From positions 8,515 through 72,514 of the forward strand of contig CAYXSW010000006.1 in assembly GCA_964467915.1 (NCBI GenBank): a stretch of 64,000 nucleotides of DNA, in the 5' to 3' direction. The notes beneath the pieces were generated by a model that saw only the letters and a list, made by a program, of their open reading frames with translations, was not told the DNA's origin and ran no database searches. Below are positions 16,995 to 26,002 of this stretch, in pieces; position 1 is the first letter of the stretch, and each line of letters begins with the position of its first letter. The stretch comes from MED-G16 sp964467915. GTDB lineage: Bacteria > Bacteroidota > Bacteroidia > Cytophagales > MED-G16. The translations under genes and the position numbers were made by a program.

Positions 16995-18037
16995 TTCGAT
17001 TGCAAATTATATAATTTTTCTTCTATTTCTTTAATTTTTTCTTCTATTGAAGGTAATTTTTTAAATATTATATATGACTTAATATATTTTTCTTTTTCCA
17101 TGGCAGGATATCCTATAAGAGTTTGGTTGCCTTTCATATTTTTAGTAACGCCTGTTTGAGCAGCATATTTGATATTATCACCCAATTTGAGGTGGCCTAC
17201 TATACCTACTTGACCACCTAACATATTATTCTTACCAATAATACTAGACCCAGCTACTCCTGATTGTGCTGCTATTATAGTGTTTTCTCCAACAATTACA
17301 TTGTGAGCAATTTGAATTAGATTATCCATTTTAACTCCTTTTTCAATTATTGTAGATTTCAAGGTAGCTCTATCAATTACAGTATTGGACCCAATACTAA
17401 CATTATCTTTAATGATTACATTTCCAACTTGAGGAATATTTAAATATTCTCCCTTCTGATTAGGTGCAAAACCAAATCCATCACTTCCTATCACAGAGTT
17501 TGCGTGAATAATACATTTATTTCCAATTTTAGAAGAATCGTAAATTTTTACACCAGGGTATATTATAGTATTTTCACCAATTTCAGTATTTTCACCTAAA
17601 TAAGAATATGGGAAAATTTTAGTCCCTTTTCCAATTTTTACATTTTTTCCTATATAGCTAAATGCTCCAATGTAAACTTCTTTATTAATATTCGATGAGC
17701 TATCAATAAAAGATGGTTTTTCAATACCTTCTTTTTTAGATATATTTTGTTTTTGAATTTCTGATAATAGTAGGCCAAAAGTAAAGTAAGAGTCTTTTAC
17801 TTTTAAAAATGTTAGATTAGTTTTTAATGGTAGTTCAATACTATCATCAACAATGATAGCTGAGGCCTTAGTGCTACTTAGAAACTTTTTATATTTCAAA
17901 TTACTTAAAAAGGTTAAATCACCTTTTTTTGCAGTTTCAATATCACTTAATCCATTTATTATTAAATTTTTATCTCCAATAATTATTGCATCAATAATTT
18001 TTGATAAATTTTTGATTTTAAAATGAATATTATTCAT
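16991..18037 (-). CDS. lpxD: UDP-3-O-acylglucosamine N-acyltransferase
   Basis: LpxD adds the second acyl chain in lipid A synthesis. The 348-residue protein has the N-terminal uridine-binding domain (about 1-105, with GDLTFLSNLKYKKFL) and a long hexapeptide beta-helix from about 110 to 320, including the catalytic histidine motif LIQIAHNVIVGENT near 245. A short coiled-coil tail (IEEKIKEIEEKLYNLQSK) ends it. It heads the leftward lipid A run lpxD-lpxC/fabZ-lpxA-ABC ATPase and is divergent from porX across only 34 bases. I see only a poor -7 match in front of it. Confidence 0.96.
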   Translation of the reverse strand: MNNIHFKIKNLSKIIDAIIIGDKNLIINGLSDIETAKKGDLTFLSNLKYKKFLSSTKASAIIVDDSIELPLKTNLTFLKVKDSYFTFGLLLSEIQKQNISKKEGIEKPSFIDSSSNINKEVYIGAFSYIGKNVKIGKGTKIFPYSYLGENTEIGENTIIYPGVKIYDSSKIGNKCIIHANSVIGSDGFGFAPNQKGEYLNIPQVGNVIIKDNVSIGSNTVIDRATLKSTIIEKGVKMDNLIQIAHNVIVGENTIIAAQSGVAGSSIIGKNNMLGGQVGIVGHLKLGDNIKYAAQTGVTKNMKGNQTLIGYPAMEKEKYIKSYIIFKKLPSIEEKIKEIEEKLYNLQSK

Positions 18038-18049
18038 TATAAACTAATT

Positions 18050-18057
18050 TATATTTG
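18050..18057 (+). promoter_or_regulatory. Candidate -7 promoter element of the PorX-like gene
   Basis: TATATTTG matches TAnnTTTG exactly and lies 14 bases before the ATG at 18072. The same 14-base distance is seen before dnaB and before the Omp85-like gene at 44997. No -33 partner is obvious. Confidence 0.45.
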
Positions 18058-18071
18058 ATATAAATATTGAT

Positions 18072-19625
18072 ATGCAAATATATAAGATTTTATGGGTTGA
18101 TGACGAAATTGAGTTATTAAAGCCTTATGTTCTATATTTAGAAGAAAAGAAATATATAGTAAAAACATTTAACAATCCTTTTTCTTTACTAGACTATATG
18201 TCAGAAGATAATAGCTTTGATTTAATTCTTATTGATGAGAATATGCCTGGCAAGACTGGACTAAACCTTATTTCAGATATAAAAAAAATATCAAATACTG
18301 TTCCTATAATAATGATTACAAAGAATGAAGAAGAAGATATTATGAATGAAGCTATCGGATCAGAGATAAGTGATTATTTAATTAAGCCACTAAATCCTAA
18401 CCAGTTATTAATATCCGTAAAAAAAGTTTTAGAGAATTCTTCTATAATTAAAGATAAATTAAAATCAGATTATATTCCTTTCTTCACAGAGTTATCAGAT
18501 AAAATTAATTCTAATAATTGTAATAAAGAATGGATAGATACTTATAAAAAGATTGTAGACTGGGAGATTAGTTTTGATAGAAATTCTGAAGATCAGTACA
18601 ATGAAATGCTAATTGCTCAAAAAAAAGAAGCAAATAAAAAATTTTCAAGTTTTATAATTGAAAATTATCCAAAGTGGTCACAAAATAATTTTGAAAATAT
18701 ATTGATGACAAATAATCTTTTGAAGAAGAAGATTCTCCCAAAAATAGAGAGCAATAAAATATGTTTAATTGTCATAGATAATTTCAGATATGATCAGTGG
18801 AAAATACTTGAGGATTATGTGTCTAAATATTTTTTTATAGAAAGTGATGATCCTTATTATTCTATTATTCCAACAACTACTGAGTATTCAAGAAATTCAA
18901 TTTTTTCAGGTTTAACACCACTCCAAATGTCTAATGAGGAAAGTGACTTGTGGTCTGATAAATCTGATGGATTTAATAAAAATGAATATGATTTTCTGGA
19001 CAGAAACTTTAAAAGAAATAATATTAATATTAGACATTCATATGATAAGATCATATCATATGAAGATGGTGTTAAATTTATTAAACGATTTTCTGATTTA
19101 GATAATTATGAATTTAACTCAGTTGTTTTCAATTTTATTGATATGTTATCACATTCAAAAACAGAAAATAAACTTTTTAAAAATCTTGCCTATGATGAAA
19201 AGTCATTCAGATCATTTACAGTATCTTGGTTTAAGAATTCTTCTCTTAATGAATTATTAAAATATCTTTCTGTTAAAAAAATAAAAGTTTTCCTCACAAC
19301 GGATCACGGGACTATAAAAGTTGATAAACCTGTAATGGTAAAGGCAAATAAAGAAACAAATAATAATATAAGATTTAAGGTAGGAAAAAATATTAATTCT
19401 GATGATCATAAGGTTTATTTTTGTGATAATGGAGAAAAAATTAATCTACCAAGGCAAAATATTTTTACTAAATATTTGTTTGCAACAGATAACAAATATT
19501 TATTATATCCAAAAAACTATAATTTTCATTCAAAAAACTTTAAAGATACTTTTCAACATGGTGGAATTTCAATGGAAGAAATGATTATTCCATTTATAGA
19601 GTTAACACCTAGAAATCCACAATGA
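18072..19625 (+). CDS. porX: PorX-like response regulator with PglZ domain
   Basis: The 517-residue protein joins a CheY-like receiver (about 1-120) to an alkaline-phosphatase-fold PglZ domain (about 225-517). Receiver landmarks are Asp10 and Asp11 with Glu12, phospho-acceptor Asp55 in LIDENMPG, Thr83 and Lys105 in YLIKP. PglZ landmarks are VIDNFRYDQW near 236, the threonine-rich IPTTTEYSRN near 270 and TTDHGT near 413. PorX of Porphyromonas gingivalis controls type IX secretion genes and hydrolyses oligonucleotides; the same architecture supports a similar role here. No sensor kinase is nearby. It overlaps tsaE by four bases and diverges from lpxD. Confidence 0.9.
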   Translation: MQIYKILWVDDEIELLKPYVLYLEEKKYIVKTFNNPFSLLDYMSEDNSFDLILIDENMPGKTGLNLISDIKKISNTVPIIMITKNEEEDIMNEAIGSEISDYLIKPLNPNQLLISVKKVLENSSIIKDKLKSDYIPFFTELSDKINSNNCNKEWIDTYKKIVDWEISFDRNSEDQYNEMLIAQKKEANKKFSSFIIENYPKWSQNNFENILMTNNLLKKKILPKIESNKICLIVIDNFRYDQWKILEDYVSKYFFIESDDPYYSIIPTTTEYSRNSIFSGLTPLQMSNEESDLWSDKSDGFNKNEYDFLDRNFKRNNINIRHSYDKIISYEDGVKFIKRFSDLDNYEFNSVVFNFIDMLSHSKTENKLFKNLAYDEKSFRSFTVSWFKNSSLNELLKYLSVKKIKVFLTTDHGTIKVDKPVMVKANKETNNNIRFKVGKNINSDDHKVYFCDNGEKINLPRQNIFTKYLFATDNKYLLYPKNYNFHSKNFKDTFQHGGISMEEMIIPFIELTPRNPQ

Positions 19626-20032
19626 AAATTTTTAAAAAAAAATCAATATCTGATTATGGGGAGATTATAGAATACATCTTATCTAAACATGTTAAAATTA
19701 TCTTATTAGAAGGTGAGTTAGGTTCAGGTAAAACAACATTTGTGAAATCTTTTTGTAATTATTTAGATGTAAAAGATAAAGTATTAAGTCCTACATTTAA
19801 TATTATTAATGAATATAGTATTAACAAAAATAAAAATGTTTATCACTTTGATTTGTACAGATTGAAATCAAAACAAGACTTGGCTGAAATAGATTTTTTA
19901 GATTATATAAATTCAGATAATTTTTGTTTTATAGAGTGGCCTGAACTTTGTAGGGATTTTATAAATTCTGATTTTCTTAATCTGAAGATAGATACTTTTG
20001 ATAAGTCCAATAGAGATATAACTATTTATTAA
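19622..20032 (+). CDS. tsaE: tRNA threonylcarbamoyladenosine biosynthesis ATPase
   Basis: TsaE is the ATPase that drives the TsaBD complex in t6A synthesis. The 136-residue protein has Walker A GELGSGKT (residues 31-38), the SPTFNIINEY switch segment near 60, HFDLYRL near 78 and the FIEWPEL motif near 100. It shares an ATGA overlap with the PorX-like gene, a neighbourhood I associate with flavobacteria. Its 3' end overlaps the convergent exonuclease gene by 11 bases. Together with Sua5 (1395-2339) and MtaB (42289-43566) it shows that the t6A to ms2t6A route is present. Confidence 0.93.
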   Translation: MKIFKKKSISDYGEIIEYILSKHVKIILLEGELGSGKTTFVKSFCNYLDVKDKVLSPTFNIINEYSINKNKNVYHFDLYRLKSKQDLAEIDFLDYINSDNFCFIEWPELCRDFINSDFLNLKIDTFDKSNRDITIY

Positions 20033-20819
20033 TTTTTTTTAATTTAATCTCAGTAAATTTCTTTTTTGTATGAATTGGAAAATTACTTTTCATTATCCAA
20101 TGGTAATATTCTGGATTTGATTTAAATACTTTAGAAACGGATTGGTTTTTATATTTGCCAAAATTAAAAATTTCAATATTTTCAGAATTTCGAATTATTC
20201 TACCAGAAAGGTCTACTATATTATTTTTTATAATTGAGCCTATAGATTCAACATTCTTAGAAATTTTACCCAGGGTATTTCCTTTATTATCAACTACTTC
20301 CATATTCTCATATAATTCAACTTGTTTTTTAATAATCTCGAGTGTTGCAATTGTGTCTGCATAAGAATTATGAGCATCCTCTAAGCTTTTATTGCAATAA
20401 TGTTTGTATGCAGCACTTAAATTTCGTTTCTCCATAAGGTGGTATATTCTTAATGCGTCAATAATTTTAACATTTTTAAGAGATAGTTCAATGTCACATC
20501 TTAAAAATTCTTCAATTAATATTGGCAAGTCAAATTTTAAAATATTAAAACCAGCTAAATCACAACCTTTGATGAAATTATAAATCTCTTTTGCGTAGTT
20601 TTTAAAGGTCTTACAACTTAAAATATCATCTTTATATATACCATGAATTTTACTGCTTTCATCAGAGATTTTAATTGTTGGGTTGACCCTAAAATTTTTT
20701 TCAATTTGAGAGTTATCAGTATTTATTTTTATTAATGTGATATCTATAATTCTATCTTGAATTATATCTAATCCAGTGGTTTCAATATCAAAAACAACTA
20801 GCGGTTTATTTACTATCAT
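20022..20819 (-). CDS. DnaQ-type 3'-5' exonuclease with C-terminal DUF3820-like domain
   Basis: The 265-residue protein opens with the exonuclease motif I, VFDIETTGLD (residues 9-18), and has motif II FNILKFDLPIL near 98 and motif III DAHNSYADTIATLE near 150, giving the DEDDh active site. A second part, about residues 215-260 (FNFGKYKNQSVSKVF...PEYYHWIM), matches the small DUF3820-like domain that often follows such exonucleases in Bacteroidota. It may proofread DNA or trim nucleic acids; the exact role cannot be assigned. It overlaps mpl by four bases and is translated after it. Confidence 0.9.
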   Translation of the reverse strand: MIVNKPLVVFDIETTGLDIIQDRIIDITLIKINTDNSQIEKNFRVNPTIKISDESSKIHGIYKDDILSCKTFKNYAKEIYNFIKGCDLAGFNILKFDLPILIEEFLRCDIELSLKNVKIIDALRIYHLMEKRNLSAAYKHYCNKSLEDAHNSYADTIATLEIIKKQVELYENMEVVDNKGNTLGKISKNVESIGSIIKNNIVDLSGRIIRNSENIEIFNFGKYKNQSVSKVFKSNPEYYHWIMKSNFPIHTKKKFTEIKLKKINK

Positions 20820-22165
20820 TTTATTAAAATATTAAAGTCTAAATTATCAAAATTTCCAGATGACATTAGTAACTTATTATAGTTCTTGAATTTTGAAGTT
20901 TTAATGATATCTATTAGTTGGGATTTGCTTTCTATAAGAACTAATTTTTTTTCATTAAAACACTCCATAATAATCTTTTCAGATAGATGATTATTTTTTT
21001 TATTTTCTGATATATATATAATTGAAAATGTAGATTTTAATAAAGTATCCTTATAGTTTTTTAAAAAATTAATATCAAAACTGCTAGAACTATGTAGCTC
21101 ATATATTACTAATAAATTATTATTATATTGGTTTTGTACTGCATTTATAGTTGCATTTAATTTAGAAGGTGAATGAGCAAAATCTTTAAAAATTTTAAAT
21201 TCACCATCATGTAATTTTTCTAGCCTTTTATCTGGTAATTTGTATGACTTTATTGCTTTATAAAAATGTTTGTTTTTTATTCCTAATTGTTCACAAATAA
21301 TTTTGGCACCTGCTAAATTTTGCATATTGTGTTTACCAAAAATATTTAGCTTTATTGGTTTATTTTCATTGTCAAAAATTACTGTTTCATTTTTATTTAC
21401 TTTAAAATTTTCAAAGCTATATGGTTTGGTACTTGTATTTTCATTTTTATAATTTTCAATAATTCTTTTTACCTCATTATCTTCATCGAAATATATTATT
21501 TCTCCACCCTTTGGTGTCATCTCTACAAGAAATTTAAATTGTCTTATGTATTTTTTATAACTTTTGTATACGTTATAATGATCCCATTCTATTCCATTTA
21601 ATAATAATAGATGATGTTCATATTTTAGAAACTTAGGTACTTGATCAATTGGACTTGTTAAATATTCGTCTCCTTCTATAATTATTAATGGCGAATCAGA
21701 AATCTTAATATTGTTATTAAAACCTTGAACTTTTGCGCCAATTAAAAAATCGAATTGAACATTATTGTACTTTAGAACATGCATTATCATTGAAGTAACA
21801 GTTGTTTTGCCATGACTGCCTGCAATTACAACTCTATGTTTATTCTCGGAAAGAGATCTAACATATTCTGGATATGATTGTATAGGAATTCCTTTTTTTT
21901 TTGCTTCTTTAAGTTCTATATTATTTTTCTTGGTATGCATCCCAGTAATAACCAAATCAATGTGTTCATTTATATTTTTTTTATAATAACCAAGTTCTTT
22001 AGGGAGAATACCATTTTTTTCAAGTTTAGATTTAGATGGATCATAAATGACATCATCACTTCCAGAAATATTGTTGCCATTTTTTTTTAGATTAATGGCA
22101 AGATCATGCATGATACTCCCGCCAATAGAAATGATATGAATATTTTTCTTTTTTCGTTCTTGCAT
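20816..22165 (-). CDS. mpl: UDP-N-acetylmuramate:L-Ala-gamma-D-Glu-meso-DAP ligase
   Basis: Mpl recycles murein tripeptide by joining it to UDP-MurNAc. The protein has the Mur-ligase order: N-terminal Rossmann-like part with IISIGGSIMHDLA, ATP loop GSHGKTTVTSM near residue 115, the central EGDEYLTSP segment, NGIEWDHYNVY near 190, and a C-terminal domain with KIFKDFAHSPSKL near 335. The GGSIMHD and EGDEY forms mark Mpl and not MurC. I start it at the ATG at 22165 (449 residues), because the upstream in-frame TTG overlaps a good promoter. It overlaps the exonuclease gene by four bases. Confidence 0.93.
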   Translation of the reverse strand: MQERKKKNIHIISIGGSIMHDLAINLKKNGNNISGSDDVIYDPSKSKLEKNGILPKELGYYKKNINEHIDLVITGMHTKKNNIELKEAKKKGIPIQSYPEYVRSLSENKHRVVIAGSHGKTTVTSMIMHVLKYNNVQFDFLIGAKVQGFNNNIKISDSPLIIIEGDEYLTSPIDQVPKFLKYEHHLLLLNGIEWDHYNVYKSYKKYIRQFKFLVEMTPKGGEIIYFDEDNEVKRIIENYKNENTSTKPYSFENFKVNKNETVIFDNENKPIKLNIFGKHNMQNLAGAKIICEQLGIKNKHFYKAIKSYKLPDKRLEKLHDGEFKIFKDFAHSPSKLNATINAVQNQYNNNLLVIYELHSSSSFDINFLKNYKDTLLKSTFSIIYISENKKNNHLSEKIIMECFNEKKLVLIESKSQLIDIIKTSKFKNYNKLLMSSGNFDNLDFNILIK

Positions 22166-22171
22166 ACTTGC

Positions 22172-22203
22172 CAAAAATATAAATATTTACAGCCTAGAAC
22201 AAT
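22172..22203 (-). promoter_or_regulatory. Promoter of mpl, complete -33/-7 match
   Basis: On the minus strand ATTG (22203-22200) is followed after 20 bases by TATTTTTG (22179-22172). This is a near-perfect Bacteroidota promoter. The ATG at 22165 follows after six bases, so the message would start at or within a few bases of the start codon. Confidence 0.6.
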
Positions 22204-22283
22204 TTAATTTGAATAACTTTATTTTGTTGATAACATATGGAAAAGTAAAGGATTATTTATCTAGTGAACATTCAAATTTTTTA

Positions 22284-22291
22284 TAGGTTTG
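22284..22291 (+). promoter_or_regulatory. Candidate -7 promoter element of dnaB
   Basis: TAGGTTTG matches TAnnTTTG exactly, 14 bases before the GTG start at 22306. No -33 partner is clear. It would drive the dnaB-etfB-etfA-bfn-nupC run. Confidence 0.45.
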
Positions 22292-22305
22292 TCAAAATAT
22301 TTTAA

Positions 22306-23787
22306 GTGAAAGAAAATAAAAGTTTTTTATCAAAAAGTCCTCGAAGAGGTCTAGTTCTTGGGAAAGAACTGGATCTTGGAAAATTGCCCCCCCAAGCTTT
22401 AGATTTAGAAGAATCTGTACTTGGAGCCTTAATGCTAGAGAAAGATGCTTTAACTGACGTTATAGACATTCTAAAACCTGATAACTTTTATAAAGATGCT
22501 AACAAAGAAATTTATCAATCAATAATTGATTTATTTAATAATTCTGAACCTATTGATCTTCTCACTGTAACAACACAACTTAAGAAAAACGGAAAATTGG
22601 ATTTTGTTGGAGGTGCTTATTATGTTACACAATTAACGACAAGAGTTAATTCAGCTTCCAATATAGAATATCATTCTAGGATTATATTAGAGCAGTCAAT
22701 AAAAAGACAATTGATTGAAGTCTCTGGGGAAATTCAGAAGGAGGCATATGAGGACACAACAGATGTCTTTGATCTCTTAGATCACACTGAACAATCTCTT
22801 TTTGATATATCTGAGTCACATATTAGAAAAAATTATTCTCAAGTTAAAGGTATTATGAAAGAGGCCATCGATGAATTAGAGTCTAAAAAATCAAGGAAAG
22901 ATGGTATAACTGGTGTCCCATCCGGATTTATTGATTTAGATAATATTACTTCTGGTTGGCAACCTTCTGACTTAATTATAATTGCGGGAAGACCATCAAT
23001 GGGTAAAACTGCATTTGTTTTATCTATGATGAGAAATGCCTCCATTGATCATGAAAAACCAATAGCAATTTTTTCTTTAGAAATGTCTTCTCTACAGATT
23101 GTAAATAGATTGATTTCATCTGAAGCAGAATTAGATAGTGATAAAATAAAGAAGGGAAACCTTAAGGATTACGAATGGCAACAGCTTTTGCATAAGACGG
23201 ATCAATTAAATAATGCTAAAATATTTATTGATGATACCCCTGCTCTTAGTATTCTAGAGTTAAGGGCAAAATCTAGAAGATTAAAATCGCAACATGATAT
23301 TCAGTGCATTATTGTTGATTATCTTCAACTTATGACTGGGGAATATGGCAAATCATCTGGAAATAGGGAACAAGAAATAGCATCTATATCAAGATCTTTG
23401 AAAGCAATAGCTAAAGAATTAAATGTACCAGTATTAGCTTTATCTCAGTTGAGTAGAGCGGTTGAGACTAGGGGTGGGGATAAAAGACCAGTACTTTCAG
23501 ACCTTAGAGAGTCAGGATCTATAGAACAAGATGCAGACATGGTATTATTTATTTATAGAGCAGATAGGTATGATATAACCGAAGATGAAGATGGAAATTT
23601 AACTGCAGGCGTTGCTGAAATATTATTGAGAAAAAATAGAAATGGTCCCACAGGTAAAGTTAAACTTAAGTTTATTGAAAGATTTGCAAAATTTGCTGAT
23701 ATGTCCTCATTGGATGAAAATCAAATCAATAGATTTCAAAGTAAAGCCAATAGTGGTTTTGATAAAAGTAAAAGCGATCCATTTTAA
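22306..23787 (+). CDS. dnaB: Replicative DNA helicase
   Basis: DnaB unwinds DNA at the replication fork as a hexamer. The 493-residue protein has the N-terminal collar domain (about 30-135, PPQALDLEESVLGALMLEKDA as the recognisable opening, of which LEESVLGALMLEKDA is most typical) and the RecA-like C-terminal domain with Walker A GRPSMGKTAF near 228, Walker B IIVDYLQLM near 335 and ALSQLSRAVE near 380. The start is a GTG at 22306, preceded by a promoter element. No intein is present. It begins a rightward run and ends three bases before etfB. Confidence 0.97.
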   Translation: MKENKSFLSKSPRRGLVLGKELDLGKLPPQALDLEESVLGALMLEKDALTDVIDILKPDNFYKDANKEIYQSIIDLFNNSEPIDLLTVTTQLKKNGKLDFVGGAYYVTQLTTRVNSASNIEYHSRIILEQSIKRQLIEVSGEIQKEAYEDTTDVFDLLDHTEQSLFDISESHIRKNYSQVKGIMKEAIDELESKKSRKDGITGVPSGFIDLDNITSGWQPSDLIIIAGRPSMGKTAFVLSMMRNASIDHEKPIAIFSLEMSSLQIVNRLISSEAELDSDKIKKGNLKDYEWQQLLHKTDQLNNAKIFIDDTPALSILELRAKSRRLKSQHDIQCIIVDYLQLMTGEYGKSSGNREQEIASISRSLKAIAKELNVPVLALSQLSRAVETRGGDKRPVLSDLRESGSIEQDADMVLFIYRADRYDITEDEDGNLTAGVAEILLRKNRNGPTGKVKLKFIERFAKFADMSSLDENQINRFQSKANSGFDKSKSDPF

Positions 23788-23790
23788 AAT

Positions 23791-24525
23791 ATGAAAATTC
23801 TTGTTTGTATTTCTTGTGTTCCAGATACTACATCTAGAATATCTTTTACAGATGATAATAAGTTTAACACTGATAATGTCCAATTTATTATTGGCCCATA
23901 TGAAGACTATGCTCTGGCTAGAGCTGTAGAATTAAAAGAAAAAAATTCAGATATTGATATTAGTTTACTTAATGTTGGGTTATCTCAAAACGACCCTCTT
24001 CTTAGAAAGGGTTTAGCTATAGGAGCTGATAGAGCTTATAGAATTAATTCAGAACCAAATGATTCAAGTTTTGTAGCTCTCAATATTGCTGATTTTATTA
24101 AGAAAAATAATTTTGACTTAATACTAATGGGTAAAGAGTCTATAGATTATAATTCTGGATTAGTTCATTATCTTTCAGGGTCAATACTAGATATTCAGAC
24201 TTTTAACCCGGTAACATTCTTAGATTTAGATACTGATAATAAGGTTGTTATTAAAAGAGAGACTGAGTTAGGTATTGAGAAAATAAAAGCAAATCTCCCA
24301 TTAATTTTAGGATGCCAAGAACCCATCGCAGAATGGAAAATTCCAAATATGAGAGGCATTATGAATGCTCGTTCAAAGGATTTGTTAGTCATTGAACCAA
24401 TTTCAGTTTCTTCATCTTTAAAGTATGAAAAATATACACTTCCTCTAGAAAAAGATGAAATAAAGTATATTGATAAAGAAAATATAGATATACTAATTGA
24501 TGAATTAAATCTTAAAAATTTATAA
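23791..24525 (+). CDS. etfB: Electron transfer flavoprotein beta subunit
   Basis: With EtfA it carries electrons from acyl-CoA and related dehydrogenases to the quinone pool. The 244-residue protein has the beta-subunit opening KILVCISCVPDT, the adenine-nucleotide region DRAYRI and MGKESIDYNSG near residue 110, and the ETELGIEKIKANLPLIL segment near 155. It is slightly shorter than the classical subunit of about 255 residues, as is usual in Bacteroidota. It shares one base with the etfA start codon. Confidence 0.95.
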   Translation: MKILVCISCVPDTTSRISFTDDNKFNTDNVQFIIGPYEDYALARAVELKEKNSDIDISLLNVGLSQNDPLLRKGLAIGADRAYRINSEPNDSSFVALNIADFIKKNNFDLILMGKESIDYNSGLVHYLSGSILDIQTFNPVTFLDLDTDNKVVIKRETELGIEKIKANLPLILGCQEPIAEWKIPNMRGIMNARSKDLLVIEPISVSSSLKYEKYTLPLEKDEIKYIDKENIDILIDELNLKNL

Positions 24526-25430
24526 TGTCAACTCTAGTTTTTATTGAATTTAATAAAAGTAAAATAAGTGAGTCATCCTCTCAAGCTGCTACTTTAGCTA
24601 ATGAATTGAATGATGAGGTTTATGGTCTGACTTCAAATAATGATGATGATTATATTTCTTCTTTAGGAAGTAAAGGTTTTGATAAAGTATTCAAAATTGA
24701 TGATTTTAAAAATTTTGATGCTATCGAAAAAACTATCAGAAATCATAAAATAAATACTATAGTTTCTCCAAATACAAATTTATTTAAAGAACTAGCATCT
24801 AAAATATCAATCAAGCTTAATTTTTCTATTGTATCTAACGTATTAAAAATAGATGATAATGATAAAATTATTTCCTCAATTTTTACTGGTAAAGCAAAAT
24901 CCCAAATAAGTGTAAATAATGAAAATTGTGTTTATTTATTAAATAAAAACATTGTCGACTCAAAAGGGTTTGATAAAAAGGCTGATATTATTAAAATTGA
25001 TTCAAAAATTTCTCAAAACAATAATTTTGAGATCCTAGAACAGACTTTAATTGAGGAGGATATTTCATTAAATGACGCTGACATTGTAATATCTGCTGGA
25101 AGGGGTTTAAAGGGTCCTGAAAACTGGAAAATGATTGAAGAGTTTGCAAAAAAATTAAATGCGGCTACTGCATGCAGTAAGCCTGTTTCAGATGCTGGAT
25201 GGAGACCTCATCATGAACATGTAGGTCAGACAGGTTTAAAAATATCTCCTAAAATTTATTTTGCAATTGGAATTTCAGGAGCCATACAACATTTAGCTGG
25301 TGTAAATTCTTCTAAGACCATAATTGTAATTAATAATGATCCAGAAGCCCCTTTCTTTAAAGCTGCAGACTATGGTATTGTTGGTGATGCTTTTGATGTA
25401 GTTCCAAACTTAATTAAAGCATTAAATTAA
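24525..25430 (+). CDS. etfA: Electron transfer flavoprotein alpha subunit
   Basis: The 301-residue alpha subunit binds FAD in its C-terminal domain, seen as SAGRGLKGPENW near residue 190, DAGWRPHHEHVGQTG near 223, GISGAIQHLAG near 250 and NNDPEAPFFKAADYGIVGD near 270. The N-terminal domain is divergent and lysine/asparagine-rich. It is directly coupled to etfB by a TAATG overlap and followed two bases later by the bifunctional-nuclease gene. Confidence 0.96.
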   Translation: MSTLVFIEFNKSKISESSSQAATLANELNDEVYGLTSNNDDDYISSLGSKGFDKVFKIDDFKNFDAIEKTIRNHKINTIVSPNTNLFKELASKISIKLNFSIVSNVLKIDDNDKIISSIFTGKAKSQISVNNENCVYLLNKNIVDSKGFDKKADIIKIDSKISQNNNFEILEQTLIEEDISLNDADIVISAGRGLKGPENWKMIEEFAKKLNAATACSKPVSDAGWRPHHEHVGQTGLKISPKIYFAIGISGAIQHLAGVNSSKTIIVINNDPEAPFFKAADYGIVGDAFDVVPNLIKALN

Positions 25431-25432
25431 TT

Positions 25433-26002
25433 GTGAAAAAAATAAAGCTTCAAATTCTTGGCCTTTCATCAAGTGTAGATACTCAGACAGGTTCTTTTGC
25501 GTTAGTTTTAAAAGAGGAAAATGGTGATAGAAGGCTTCCTATTATTATTGGAATGTTTGAAGCTCAGTCTATTGCAATGGAGATTGAAAAGATTATACCA
25601 AACAGACCTATGACTCATGATCTATTTAAATCTTTTCTTCAGAAATTAAATTTTATAGTAAATGAAGTAGTCATAACTGATATTAAAGATGGTGTCTTTT
25701 TTTCAAAAATTATTATATCAGATTCAAATAAAAAAATAAGTATAGACTCAAGACCTTCAGATGCTATAGCAATAGCTATAAGGTACAAAGCAAATATTCT
25801 TGTTAATGAAAATGTAATAGATGAAGCTGGAATTATTTTTGATGAAGTTGAAGTTGATAAAAAAGTTAGTGATGATGGAAAAGTAAAAACCCTTAAAGAT
25901 TTTTCTATAAAAGAACTTAATAAAAAATTAACTAATTCAATTGCTGAAGAGAATTATGAATTTGCAGCAAGAGTAAGGGATGAAATAAAAAGAAGAAATT
26001 AA
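25433..26002 (+). CDS. Bifunctional nuclease family protein (DUF151) with UVR motif
   Basis: The 189-residue protein has a BFN/DUF151 domain (about 1-135), recognisable from LPIIIGMFEAQSIA near residue 35, MTHDLFKSFL near 60 and DSRPSDAIAIAIRY near 105, followed by a short UVR-like helix pair (AEENYEFAARVRDEIKRR) at the C-terminus. The start is a GTG at 25433. Relatives are described as nucleases acting on DNA and RNA, but the cellular role in Bacteroidota is not established. The order etfB-etfA-BFN-nupC is, as I know it, common in flavobacteria. Confidence 0.9.
   Translation: MKKIKLQILGLSSSVDTQTGSFALVLKEENGDRRLPIIIGMFEAQSIAMEIEKIIPNRPMTHDLFKSFLQKLNFIVNEVVITDIKDGVFFSKIIISDSNKKISIDSRPSDAIAIAIRYKANILVNENVIDEAGIIFDEVEVDKKVSDDGKVKTLKDFSIKELNKKLTNSIAEENYEFAARVRDEIKRRN

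Noticed and set aside
22225..22233. TGTTGATAA, one base from the DnaA box complement TGTGGATAA, upstream of dnaB.
   Set aside because: A single imperfect 9-mer in A/T-rich sequence with no other boxes and no dnaA or other origin genes nearby; not enough for an origin or a control site.
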